41,854 nucleotides of DNA from Hyphomicrobiales bacterium. Its GTDB lineage: Bacteria > Pseudomonadota > Alphaproteobacteria > Rhizobiales > Devosiaceae. Positions 29,828-38,566 of the stretch are shown here, in pieces. Each line of letters starts with the position of its first letter. Within the stretch, counting starts at the first letter, position 1. Below the pieces are notes generated by a model. That model searched no databases, was not told where the DNA came from, and saw only the letters and a list, made by a program, of their open reading frames with translations. A program made the translations under genes and the position numbers. The stretch spans positions 1-41,854 of the forward strand of contig SEEL01000030.1 of assembly GCA_004144345.1 (NCBI GenBank). Direction: 5' to 3'.

Positions 29828-30427
29828 ATGACTTTTACAATCGACGGGAATACGACGCCGCATCATGGCGTTCACTCTGCACCGCCGCGCCACACGGTGC
29901 ATCGTCCGCGCCAGGCCCGGCGCCTGCTTGCCGGTGCTTTGCTGCTGGCGTCGCTCACCGGCGGCGCCCTCGCGCATGACGGCCACGCCATGGTCGCCGG
30001 CGCCAATCCGCTCGCCGACGCGGTACGCGAGGCCAATGGCCGCTTCGCCGATGTGTCGGTGGCCATGGCCGAAGGCTATGCGCCGATCCCGTGCGTGTCG
30101 GGCATCGAGGGCGGCGCCATGGGCATCCATTACGTCAATGGCGCCCTGATCGACGACGAGATCATCGACATCGCCAAGCCCGAGGCGGTGATGTACGAGC
30201 CCGGCCCCGATGGCGCGATGGAGCTGGTCGCCGTAGAATACATCACCACCAAGGGTCCGGCTAATCTGGGTGGACATCTCTTCGCCTTCAACGGCGCCCC
30301 CAACCGCTACGGGCTGCCGGCTTTCTACGAACTGCATGTGTGGGCGTGGCGCGCCAATCCCACGGGCACCTTTGCCGACATGAACCCCGCCGTGTCGTGC
30401 GACGCCGCCCCGATCCCGGCGCAGTGA
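29828..30427 (+). CDS. Exported conserved hypothetical protein (199 residues)
   Basis: It has an unusually long basic n-region (about 32 residues) before a hydrophobic core LLAGALLLASLTGGALA, so the true start might be downstream, though no nearer ATG is in frame before the core. The mature protein starts HDGHAM and contains CVSG...GAMGIHYVNGALID, KPEAVMYEPGPDGAMELVAVEYI and ELHVWAWRANPTGTFADMNPAVSC. These match a group of uncharacterised periplasmic proteins of about 170-200 residues. Two Cys may pair. Function unknown. It is divergent from AraC (85-base gap) and 29 bases ahead of the DUF4242 gene, so probably the first gene of a two-gene unit under AraC control. Confidence 0.8.
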   Translation: MTFTIDGNTTPHHGVHSAPPRHTVHRPRQARRLLAGALLLASLTGGALAHDGHAMVAGANPLADAVREANGRFADVSVAMAEGYAPIPCVSGIEGGAMGIHYVNGALIDDEIIDIAKPEAVMYEPGPDGAMELVAVEYITTKGPANLGGHLFAFNGAPNRYGLPAFYELHVWAWRANPTGTFADMNPAVSCDAAPIPAQ

Positions 30428-30456
30428 ACCGCACGGCCAGTTGAGAGGACAGAACG

Positions 30457-30729
30457 ATGAAACGCTATGTGATCGAACGGGAAGTGCCCGGCTTTGGCGC
30501 CAATGACGCCGCCGGCTTCTGCAGCGCCGCGAAAGTGTCGAACGGCGCCCTCGCCAAGCTCGCACCGAAAGTGCAGTGGGAACATTCCTACGTCGTCGCC
30601 AATGGCACGGTGTGCATCTACCTCGCCGAAAACGAGGACGCCATCCGCGAGCACGCCCGCCTCAGCGGCTTCCCCGCCAACCGCATCACCGAAGTGGTCC
30701 GCATCTTCGACCCGACCACGGCCAACTGA
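30457..30729 (+). CDS. DUF4242 protein (90 residues)
   Basis: A short cytoplasmic protein starting KRYVIEREVPGFG, with VSNGALAKLAPKVQWEHSYVVANGTVCIYLAENEDAIREHARLSGFPANRITEVVRI-type sequence along its length. This is the DUF4242 ferredoxin-like fold, noted in some members to bind nickel. GAGAGGA lies 8 bases before the start. It has two Cys (one in GFCSA, one in VCIYL). It follows the secreted protein, probably in one transcript. Function is not established. Confidence 0.85.
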   Translation: MKRYVIEREVPGFGANDAAGFCSAAKVSNGALAKLAPKVQWEHSYVVANGTVCIYLAENEDAIREHARLSGFPANRITEVVRIFDPTTAN

Positions 30730-30794
30730 TCCGGGACCCCGACCCCGGTAGCAGGGCGCGGCCCCCATCCCCCGCGTCCTGCAGCCATGTCCCG

Positions 30795-33700
30795 CTAGAA
30801 CACCGCGAAATCGCCAACCATCTTGTTGCGCGCAAACCACGGCGTCTGTTCGCCATCCGTGTCGGCCGTCACCGCCTGGCGCAGATAGCCATAGAGTTCA
30901 CTGATCTCGAGCGCTCCGTTCGCGTTCGCATCGGCCGTGGCGCGATCCTCGCCCAGCGCCTTGATCAGCGCATTCGAGAACACGCCGCCGCCCAGCGCCG
31001 CCTTCTCCTGCGACGATTGCCGGCCCTTCGAGGCCGAAAAGATCAGCAGGTTGGACGGAATGGCGGTGAGGAAATCCTCCACTGCCCCTTCGCTCGGCGC
31101 CGCATAGGCCGTGCCGGCAATGCCCGAGTGGCAGGTATCGAGGAAGATCACCACGCGGCCCCTGGCCTTCGACAGCGTCGCCGCGATCTCAGACCACGGT
31201 ATGGCCGTGCCTACCATGTCATCGAGCCGCGTCTCGCGCGTCGCGAGGTACAACTCGCCGTTCGCATCACGAATGCCGTGGCCCGACAGCGACAGCACCA
31301 GCGTCTCGTCTGGCTGCGACAAGCTCACCGCGCGCGCCAGCGCCCCGCGGATCGATGCGCTGTCAGTCGTGTCGTCTACCAGTTTCTCTGCCGCTGCCAG
31401 CGAAACCAGCGGTAGGTCGACGAAAGCCATCTCGATATTGATCGCGTCGGCCCGCGCCAGCGGCAGTGTCGGCAAGCCGGCATCGGCATATTTGTCGATG
31501 CCGATAGCGAGCAGCCGCACCGGTCTCGTGCCCCGCGGATCGGGCCCGAGCGCAGTCGAATAAGGCCGGCTCGCAACGCCCTGCTCATCCTGTCCCAGCA
31601 GCGTCACCCATTTGCCGCCTTTCACACGCTGCGTCGTGAGACTGGTACGGCCCTCGCCGGGCGGCAAATCGACCACATCAGTGATGAGCCCATCCTGCAG
31701 CACCGTCACGCGGCTCAGCGTGCCCGGCGTCCAGGCGAGCGCCACATCCACCGCCTCGCCCGTCGCCGCCAGCGTCACCTTGGACTCGCCCAGTACCGGC
31801 GGCGGCGTGAAGCTGGGCGGTGATCCAGCGTTGTCGCCCAACTGCGCCAGCAATCCCTTGCGCCGCAGCGCGCCTTCAAATTGCGTCAGCGCATAGACGT
31901 CGCGGCGCCCGGCAAACCGCACGCTGACAAACTCGGCGCCTTCGGCGGTCGCGTCGAATTGCAGAGCATCGTTCCAGGCAACCAGTTCGCCATCGGACAC
32001 CATCCCCTCAAGAACAATCGGATCGGCAAGGTGGGCGGAATCGACGATCATGCTTTCGTTGGGCTTCTGGTCGACGGTTAGGTCGACAATGCTGAACAGA
32101 TCTCCCGGAAAATGCAGGACCAGCCACCGGCCAGAGGCATCGAGCGATACGTCGCTGATCATTTGGGCGCGGGGCAACGCTCCATAGGACGCGATAACGT
32201 CCTGCGCATCGGCGTCGTAGACAGCGACTGCCTCGCTCTCATTCGACCAGAATACGAGGTAGCGTTCGGCAAAGGCGCGCAGTTCATAGCCGCACACGCC
32301 CAGCACGAAGGCACAATCGTTCGGACTGGCCTGCTCGCGACTAAATGCCTTGGTTATGTCCTGCAACCGGTCAGGCCATCTGGCATCGGCGACAAGAATG
32401 GAGGCCGACATGAAGGCCGCACTGCCTTCGGCACAAGCCGTGCCCGCGACGCTGACGGTTCCGACAGTCTGAACGTGAAGTGTCTCGGGTGAGTAACCGT
32501 AGAGCGTCCCGTCGACATCGGAGATGTCTCCGACGTTGCAGCCACTCGTCGCCGCCGCAATCCGCAGTCTGTCAAAGCCCGGAAAGGGAACAATGCGATG
32601 GTAGTCACCCTCAGAAAGTGTTTGCAATACAGGGTGTTGCTCGCCCACCGGGCTCGCGGAGGCGAATTGTATCTCACTCAAGGCGTCGCGCACATTCTGC
32701 AGACCATCCGCGTGAGTTGACAGGACGCGCGAGGGACCTCGCATGGCTACCTGCATCTCCGCCGCGCTGCTACCGTCGCCTTGCCTGATCGACCGATCGA
32801 TAGGCAGCGCCTTCTGCTCAAACGCTAGAGCCTCAAGGAAGCTGTCTTCCTCTGCCCATCGACCAAACATGGTGATGCGACTGGGAATGGACGTGAGAGG
32901 GCGGTCCGCTCCGAGGTCCCAGTCGAAGCCATCCTGCGTGTCCACAGGAAGCCTCAGGGCCACGGTTCTGGACGTGTCCTGCATAAAGGCCATTAACCGA
33001 TCAGGGGATTCGTTGATCGTCCTATCGGTACTTGCACTGGCACTCGTTGTCAGGGACGCCGCGGCGTCGTGTAGCAGGATGTAGTTGTTCTCCAGGTCGA
33101 AGCGGAGACCATCCTGAATCCCCTGGCAGGCATGACAGCCTTGGCCGAGGCTGCCTCCGGTGAGCGGTCCGGCAAGGGGCGAGGACCATGAGGTCAGGCC
33201 CCACTTGTTGAGCGACGATACATAGAAGCTGTCGCCATTGGTCCAACCCAGGGCAGACGAACTGTGTTCGATCGCCAGTGCTGAACCGTCGACGGTATCG
33301 ATGATCTCAAGGACGTAGTCATTGATCCAGGCGCTCAAGAACCGTCCCGTGGGTGAAAATCGAGGCTGCTGCCCCACCCGTTCGGTGACCAGATGTCCCT
33401 CGGCATCGTAGAGGCGATAGAAGCGGCCAAACGCTTCCGCGACGCGCCGCCCGTCAGATGCGGCGAGACGCTCGCTCGGGATTTCGTCCGCGAAGAGGTT
33501 CTGTGCGATGATCTGCGGTGCTCCAGGCGCGACCGCTACGCTGATCTGCTGCGGCGCCGGCGAAGCCTGCTCCCCGCAGTCGGTTACGCCCACTACGTCC
33601 CACTTTAGCTCGACCGTCCCCTCCTCCAGGGGCACGAGCATGAAACTCCCGTCCTCGGGTGCGCCTTCGCCATATAGCGGGAAGACGACGCGGATTGTCC

Positions 33701-34559
33701 CCGCAAACTGCTGTATGTCGAAAGCGGCGCGGCCTTGTTCCGTCAGGGCATAGAAGCCAGTCCCTGTGCTGTCGAAGCGTACCGTCGAGCTGGTGGACGC
33801 GATCAGATACACGGGGAGCCGTTCGGGAAAGGAATCGGCCACCCAGTTCACCACAAGGGGGGCACTGCCCACGCTAGTCTCGGTGTGGAACATGGAGACG
33901 GATGCCGTCTTGCGCAGCCGCTCGATCACGGCTTCCTGCGCGGCGCATCCCCGGGGCGCGCCAATCAGCTTTTGCGTCGACGGGCTGGCATCGGCGCTCA
34001 GCACCTCTTCGCCACTCACCCGCCGCCCCGAGATCGCCCCCTCGAAGGCCATTGGCGCCGGGCTTGTTTCCTTGAGGAAGCAGAATTTGTGCTTCTCATT
34101 GTAGGTGAAGGCTTGGCACTGCTGCTCGTTGCGGCAGGCCGCGAGACATTGCTGCATGGAAATGTTCTTGAGCCCGGGATCTTCCTTGCCCGAGCGATAG
34201 TCACCAAAGGGCAGGTCAGTGTCGGGCAGCACTTCGAAATCGTCGCCGCCGGCAGCAGCAACCGATGCCTCGGCGCTCAGCGCCTCGCCGAACAGCAGGG
34301 CCATATCTCCATCGGACAATTTTCCGGTCGGCGGGCGGTCATTGGCATTCTGAAACGCGGTGATGGCATAGCGCGTGCGCGCGCCCGGCTGCCCGTCGGC
34401 TTTGCCGGCGTCGAAGCCGAGTTCGTTCAGTCGCTGCTGGATGCGCGCCCAGTCCGTCGCCTGGGCCACCAGTTGCACGTCCCGTTCGCCGCCCGACGCG
34501 GCAGTCAGCGGCAATATGGCAAGCAGAATCGCAGCCAGAACGGCGAGTGAAAATCGCAT
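30795..34559 (-). CDS. Exported multidomain caspase-family (C14) protein: PG-binding, PAN, propeller-like, caspase, EF-hand-like loop
   Basis: This 1254-residue protein starts at ATG 34559 (GGGGGA 6 bases before); ATG 34565 is too close to that site. Order: signal peptide (about 1-22); PG_binding_1-like repeat (about 30-90, IQQRLNELGFDAGKADG); PAN/apple domain (about 110-175, Cys-rich, CLAACRNEQQCQAFTYN); a long beta-rich section (about 180-960) with WD/propeller-like pieces. It ends in a caspase fold from about 1005 (RLLAIGIDKYADAGLPTLPLA). The catalytic dyad is His1094 in LSGHG and Cys1143 in DTCHSG. Residues 1210-1221 (DANANGALEISE) fit a Ca2+-binding EF-hand loop. It is probably an envelope-facing orthocaspase. 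It is divergent from polA. The central section has visibly lower GC than the ends. Confidence 0.88.
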   Translation of the reverse strand: MRFSLAVLAAILLAILPLTAASGGERDVQLVAQATDWARIQQRLNELGFDAGKADGQPGARTRYAITAFQNANDRPPTGKLSDGDMALLFGEALSAEASVAAAGGDDFEVLPDTDLPFGDYRSGKEDPGLKNISMQQCLAACRNEQQCQAFTYNEKHKFCFLKETSPAPMAFEGAISGRRVSGEEVLSADASPSTQKLIGAPRGCAAQEAVIERLRKTASVSMFHTETSVGSAPLVVNWVADSFPERLPVYLIASTSSTVRFDSTGTGFYALTEQGRAAFDIQQFAGTIRVVFPLYGEGAPEDGSFMLVPLEEGTVELKWDVVGVTDCGEQASPAPQQISVAVAPGAPQIIAQNLFADEIPSERLAASDGRRVAEAFGRFYRLYDAEGHLVTERVGQQPRFSPTGRFLSAWINDYVLEIIDTVDGSALAIEHSSSALGWTNGDSFYVSSLNKWGLTSWSSPLAGPLTGGSLGQGCHACQGIQDGLRFDLENNYILLHDAAASLTTSASASTDRTINESPDRLMAFMQDTSRTVALRLPVDTQDGFDWDLGADRPLTSIPSRITMFGRWAEEDSFLEALAFEQKALPIDRSIRQGDGSSAAEMQVAMRGPSRVLSTHADGLQNVRDALSEIQFASASPVGEQHPVLQTLSEGDYHRIVPFPGFDRLRIAAATSGCNVGDISDVDGTLYGYSPETLHVQTVGTVSVAGTACAEGSAAFMSASILVADARWPDRLQDITKAFSREQASPNDCAFVLGVCGYELRAFAERYLVFWSNESEAVAVYDADAQDVIASYGALPRAQMISDVSLDASGRWLVLHFPGDLFSIVDLTVDQKPNESMIVDSAHLADPIVLEGMVSDGELVAWNDALQFDATAEGAEFVSVRFAGRRDVYALTQFEGALRRKGLLAQLGDNAGSPPSFTPPPVLGESKVTLAATGEAVDVALAWTPGTLSRVTVLQDGLITDVVDLPPGEGRTSLTTQRVKGGKWVTLLGQDEQGVASRPYSTALGPDPRGTRPVRLLAIGIDKYADAGLPTLPLARADAINIEMAFVDLPLVSLAAAEKLVDDTTDSASIRGALARAVSLSQPDETLVLSLSGHGIRDANGELYLATRETRLDDMVGTAIPWSEIAATLSKARGRVVIFLDTCHSGIAGTAYAAPSEGAVEDFLTAIPSNLLIFSASKGRQSSQEKAALGGGVFSNALIKALGEDRATADANANGALEISELYGYLRQAVTADTDGEQTPWFARNKMVGDFAVF

Positions 34560-34713
34560 AAACATCCCCCAAGCCCGATCCCCTGGGCCGCGTCATTCAG
34601 TTTGCAGGGCGCGGCAGAGTCAAGCACGGCCTGTGACGCTTGCCGCCCTGTCAGCCTTTGCCCCATCCGCCCGATCCACTAAGGTGCGCGCCGTTCATCC
34701 CCGCGGAATCACC

Positions 34714-37623
34714 ATGCATCTTCTCCTCGTCGACGGCTCTGGCTTCATTTTCCGGGCGTTTCATGCGCTGCCGCAGCTGACCCGCAAGTCCGACGGCCTG
34801 CCCGTCGGCTCGGTGATCGGCTTCTGCAACATGATCTACAAGCTGACCGAGGATCTGAAGGGCGAGGACGAGCCGACCCATATCGCCGTGGTGTTCGACT
34901 ATTCGAGCAAGACCTTCCGCGACCAGATCTACACCGAATACAAGGCGCACCGGCCGCCGGCGCCCGATGAGCTGGTGCCGCAGTTCCCGCTGACCCGCGC
35001 CGCCGCCCGCGCCTACAACCTCCCCTCGATCGAGATGGAGGGCTGGGAGGCCGACGACATCATCGCCACCTATGCCACGCAGGCGCGCGCCGCCGGCGGC
35101 AAGGTGACCATCGTTTCGTCCGACAAGGACCTCATGCAGCTGGTCGAGCCCGATGGCTCGATCCGCCTGCTCGACACCATTCCGCGCCCCGGCCAGCCGG
35201 CGCTGCGCTGGCTCGGCCCCGATGAGGTGTTCGACAAATTCGGCGTCACGCCCGACAAGGTGATCGACGTGCAGGCGCTGTGCGGCGATGCGGTCGACAA
35301 TGTCCCGGGCGTGCCCGGCATCGGCGTCAAGACGGCGGCCGAGCTGATCAATACCTATGGCTCGGTCGAGGCGCTGCTCGACAACATCCCCAACATCAAG
35401 CAGCCCAAGCGCCGCGAGACGCTCGAGACCAATCGCGAGCTGGCGATCATTTCGAAGAAACTCGTGACGCTGAGCAAGGAAGTGCCGGTGCCGATGCCGC
35501 TCGATGCGCTGGCGCGGCAGCCGATCGATGCGAAGCTTCTGTTCCCGTTCCTCAAGGCGATGGAGTTCTTTGCCATCGCCAAGCGTCTCGGGCCGATCCT
35601 CGAGGCCGATCCCGAGCAGTTCGAGGCCGATCCGGAACTGGCGGCCAAGCCCGCGACGCCCATCGGCTTCAACAATGAGGCCAAGGAAGTGGCGCGCGCC
35701 GCGCGGCTCAGCGCCGAAGGCCGCACCGAGAGCGCGACGATCCTGTTCGCGGCCGAGCGGCTCGAAAAGATGCGGGCCATCCCTGTTGATCGCGAGGCCT
35801 ATACGATCATCCGCGATGCCGCGACGCTCGAGGCGTGGCTGCGCGACATCCGGGCGCAGGGTTTTGTTGCCATCGATGCCGAGAGCACCGGGCTCGACAA
35901 CCAGACCGCCGATCTCGTCGGCCTGTCGCTGGCGCTGGCGCCGGGCAAGGCCGCCTATCTGCCGCTCGGCCACACCTCGGGCAATGGCATGTTCGGCAGC
36001 CCGGTGGACGGGCAGGTCGATCTGCGCGAGGCGCTGGCGCTGCTGAAGCCGATGCTGGAAGACCGTTCCATCCTCAAGATCGGCCACAACATCAAATACG
36101 ATCTCGGCCTCTTGCTGCGCTACGACATCGCGCTGGCGCCGTTCGACGATACGCTGCTGATGAGCTATGTGCTCGATGGCGTGCAGTACAATACGCTGAG
36201 CCAGCTCAGCGCGCATTGGTTCAACCACACCGGCATCGAGATCAAGGACCTCATCGGCTCAGGCAAGTCGCAGAAGACGTTTGCCGAAGTGCCGATCGAG
36301 GACGCCGCGCGCTATGCGGCCGAGGACACCGATCTGACGCTGCGGCTGTGGAACGTGCTGAAGCCGCGTTTGCCGGCCGAGAGCATGAGCGCGCTCTACG
36401 AGATCGAGGAGCGCCAGCTGGCGCCGGTGCTGGCCCGCATGGAGGGGCGCGGCATTGCCGTCGACCGATCCATTCTCTCGCGCCTCACCGGCGATTTCAC
36501 GCAGCGCGCCGCGGCGCTCGAGGCACAGGCCTATGAGCTCGCGGGGCAGAATTTCAACCTCGGCTCGCCCAAGCAGCTGGGTGAGATCCTGTTCGACAAG
36601 ATGCAGCTGCCGGGCGGCACGCGCACCAAGACCGGCGCCTGGTCCACCGGCGCCGATGTGCTCGAAAGCCTCGCTGACCAGGGCGTGCCGCTGGCCCGCA
36701 CCATCGTCGACTGGCGGCAGCTGACCAAGCTCATCGGCACCTATACCGATGCGCTGCCCGCCTATATCAACGAGCGCACCAAGCGCGTTCACACCACCTA
36801 TTCGCAGCATTCGGTGCTGACCGGGCGCCTCTCATCGAACGATCCGAACCTCCAGAACATCCCGGTCCGCACCGAGGATGGCCGCAAGATCAGAACGGCG
36901 TTCGTCGCGCCGCCGGGCCGCATCCTGATATCGGCCGACTACAGCCAGATCGAGCTGCGCGTCCTCGCCCATATCGCCGATATCCAGGCGCTGAAGGATG
37001 CGTTCGAGGAGGGCCTCGACATCCATGCGATGACGGCGTCCGAAATGTTCGGCGTGCCGGTCGAAGGCATGCCGTCGGAAGTGCGACGCCGCGCCAAGGC
37101 GATCAATTTCGGCATCATCTATGGCATTTCGGCCTTCGGCCTCGCCAACCAGCTGGGCATCGAGCGCAGCGAAGCAGGCGAGTACATCAAGACCTATTTC
37201 GCGCGCTTCCCCGGCATTCAGGACTATATGGCCGAGCAGCGCCGCAAGGTGAAGGCCGATGGCTATGTGATGACCATCTTCGGCCGCAAGATCGCCTTCC
37301 CCAACGCCAACTCGTCGCATGCCGCCGAGCGCAGCTTTGTGGAACGCGCTTCTATCAACGCGCCGATCCAGGGCAGCGCTGCCGACATCATCCGCCGCGC
37401 CATGGTGCGCATGGAGCCTGAGCTGAAGCAGGCCGGCATCGCCGCCGACATGCTGCTGCAGGTGCATGACGAACTGATCTTCGAGGTCGACCAGGGCACC
37501 GAGGACAAGGCCATGCCGGTGATCGCCGCGATCATGGAAGGCGCGGCGCATCCGGCGGTAAACCTCACCGTGCCGCTCAAGGTCGATGCGCACGCCGCCC
37601 ACAATTGGGACGAAGCGCATTAG
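34714..37623 (+). CDS. polA: DNA polymerase I with 5'-3' exonuclease and proofreading domains
   Basis: The product is 969 residues in three domains. The N-terminal 5' nuclease (about 1-290) has LLLVDGSGFIFRAFHALP, WEADDIIATYA, and the CGDAVDNVPGVPGIGVKTA helix-hairpin-helix. The 3'-5' exonuclease (about 370-560) is intact, with DAEST (Asp, Glu), IGHNIKYDL and YAAEDTD, so it should proofread. The polymerase (about 570-969) has motif A SADYSQIELRVLAHI, motif B RRRAKAINFGIIYG (Phe at the sugar-selecting position) and motif C LQVHDELIFE. It fills gaps and removes RNA primers. ATG 34714 has GCGGAA upstream and opens the standard MHLLLVDGSG start. It ends exactly at the start of a hairpin repeat and terminator. 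Confidence 0.97.
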   Translation: MHLLLVDGSGFIFRAFHALPQLTRKSDGLPVGSVIGFCNMIYKLTEDLKGEDEPTHIAVVFDYSSKTFRDQIYTEYKAHRPPAPDELVPQFPLTRAAARAYNLPSIEMEGWEADDIIATYATQARAAGGKVTIVSSDKDLMQLVEPDGSIRLLDTIPRPGQPALRWLGPDEVFDKFGVTPDKVIDVQALCGDAVDNVPGVPGIGVKTAAELINTYGSVEALLDNIPNIKQPKRRETLETNRELAIISKKLVTLSKEVPVPMPLDALARQPIDAKLLFPFLKAMEFFAIAKRLGPILEADPEQFEADPELAAKPATPIGFNNEAKEVARAARLSAEGRTESATILFAAERLEKMRAIPVDREAYTIIRDAATLEAWLRDIRAQGFVAIDAESTGLDNQTADLVGLSLALAPGKAAYLPLGHTSGNGMFGSPVDGQVDLREALALLKPMLEDRSILKIGHNIKYDLGLLLRYDIALAPFDDTLLMSYVLDGVQYNTLSQLSAHWFNHTGIEIKDLIGSGKSQKTFAEVPIEDAARYAAEDTDLTLRLWNVLKPRLPAESMSALYEIEERQLAPVLARMEGRGIAVDRSILSRLTGDFTQRAAALEAQAYELAGQNFNLGSPKQLGEILFDKMQLPGGTRTKTGAWSTGADVLESLADQGVPLARTIVDWRQLTKLIGTYTDALPAYINERTKRVHTTYSQHSVLTGRLSSNDPNLQNIPVRTEDGRKIRTAFVAPPGRILISADYSQIELRVLAHIADIQALKDAFEEGLDIHAMTASEMFGVPVEGMPSEVRRRAKAINFGIIYGISAFGLANQLGIERSEAGEYIKTYFARFPGIQDYMAEQRRKVKADGYVMTIFGRKIAFPNANSSHAAERSFVERASINAPIQGSAADIIRRAMVRMEPELKQAGIAADMLLQVHDELIFEVDQGTEDKAMPVIAAIMEGAAHPAVNLTVPLKVDAHAAHNWDEAH

Positions 37624-37669
37624 CGGTTGGCCAAGCGAGCCCTCTCGGGATCGCTTGGTCCAGAGCGCA
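37622..37669. repeat. 47-bp hairpin element, copy 1, touching the polA stop
   Basis: A sequence beginning AGCGGTTGGCC, folding through CCAAGCGA...TCGCTTGG with an inner GCCC...GGG stem, and ending CAGAGCGCA. A near-identical copy, differing at only a few positions, is at 41272-41318. It starts within the polA stop codon and precedes a GC-rich terminator, so it adds a second 3' hairpin to the polA message. Confidence 0.8.
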
Positions 37670-37678
37670 TAAGAAATA

Positions 37679-37702
37679 GGGCCCCGCTCGATGGCGGGGC
37701 CC
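37679..37702. terminator. Intrinsic terminator after polA
   Basis: GGGCCCCGC (37679-37687) pairs perfectly with GCGGGGCCC (37694-37702) around a 6-base loop, followed by TTTCATTTC on the plus strand. It lies between polA and the convergent csbD-like gene and probably stops both. Confidence 0.9.
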
Positions 37703-37709
37703 TTTCATT

Positions 37710-37916
37710 TCAGTGCCAGGTCTGGCGATCGTACCAGCCGTCGACATCCTTGGTGATCTCGTCCTTGGCCTTGCCGTAGCGCTCCTGCAGCTTGCCTTCG
37801 AGCTGGTCGCGCTTGCCGTCGATCACATCGAGATCGTCGTCGGTGAGCTTGCCCCACTGCTCCTTAATCTTGCCGCGGACCTGCTTCCAATTGCCTTCGA
37901 CACGGTTCCAGTCCAT
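37710..37916 (-). CDS. CsbD-family stress protein
   Basis: This 68-residue highly charged protein is the full CsbD length. It begins DWNRVEGNWKQVRGKIKEQWGKLTDDDLDVIDGKRDQLEGKLQERYG, the signature of the CsbD/YjbJ family, with a helical C-terminus. Relatives are induced by general stress or stationary phase and are among the most abundant small proteins, but their role is unknown. The start at 37916 has AGGAG 8 bases upstream. It shares the terminator region with polA and stands alone. Confidence 0.95.
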   Translation of the reverse strand: MDWNRVEGNWKQVRGKIKEQWGKLTDDDLDVIDGKRDQLEGKLQERYGKAKDEITKDVDGWYDRQTWH

Positions 37917-37967
37917 TTGAAATCTCCTCTCGCAATATGAGTGTGGGGGAGCAACGTGCGGCCGCGC

Positions 37968-38384
37968 TCAGCGTTCCCTGCCGAGCGCCGCGACAGCCGC
38001 GCGCAGCACGCCGAGCGCCTCGTGCCACGCCTCGCCCACAGCGATCAGGACGCGCGGCACCGTCGCGCCATTATAGAGCGACACCATATACTCGGCCTCG
38101 CTGACCCCGCCCATTGCCGCCAGCGGCACCGCAACCGGCTCCAGCACCAGCTGCGCGCCGCCCGCCCGCAGCGCCGCCAGTTCCATCACAAGCGCGAGAG
38201 CTTCCGATCCCGCCGCCACCAGCGCGCGATAATCGAGCAGGTCGCCATCGTTCGTCGCATCGAAGCGCCGGTCGATCTCGGCATCGATCACCAGCGCCAG
38301 CAGCATCGCCGTCTTGCGCGACATCGGCCGCGCCTCAAGCGCGGCGAGTGCGGTGGTAATGGAATGCTGTTCTTCAGATGTCAT
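37968..38384 (-). CDS. Hypothetical cytosolic protein (138 residues)
   Basis: No family recognised. The protein is rich in Ala, Leu and Glu, with predicted long helices (residues 8-28, 35-75, 115-135), and has no signal or membrane segment. The central EIDRRFDATNDGDLLDYRALVAAGSEALALVMELAAL suggests a helical bundle. The ATG at 38384 is only weakly supported by a GGGGTG in front, close to repeat copy B. It lies 51 bases upstream of the CsbD start on the same strand and could share its transcript. Confidence 0.65.
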   Translation of the reverse strand: MTSEEQHSITTALAALEARPMSRKTAMLLALVIDAEIDRRFDATNDGDLLDYRALVAAGSEALALVMELAALRAGGAQLVLEPVAVPLAAMGGVSEAEYMVSLYNGATVPRVLIAVGEAWHEALGVLRAAVAALGRER

Positions 38385-38394
38385 GGCAGACTGC

Positions 38395-38532
38395 ACCCCA
38401 CCCACCGGCTACGCCGGCCCCCCTCCCCACAAGGGGGAGGGATATTCGTGCTGACTGCACCGCTGGCTTCACAGTCGGGTCTCCCTCCCCCTTGTGGGGA
38501 GGGGGGACCATGCGAAGCATGGTGGGTGGGGG
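38395..38532. repeat. Paired palindromic intergenic repeat, copy B
   Basis: Two inverted units flank a short AT-richer middle. The left (about 38395-38452) is CCCCACCCACCGGC-TAC-GCCGG, then CCCCCCTCCCCACAAGGGGGAGGGA. The right (about 38480-38532) has CTCCCTCCCCCTTGTGGGGAGGGGGGACCATGC-GA-AGCATGGTGGGTGGGG. The right inner unit is almost the same as the copy A right unit. It separates the hypothetical gene from the dienelactone hydrolase gene. Confidence 0.8.
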
Positions 38533-38566
38533 TCAAGCAGGCGCGCCCGGCCAACCGCCGGCGCCC

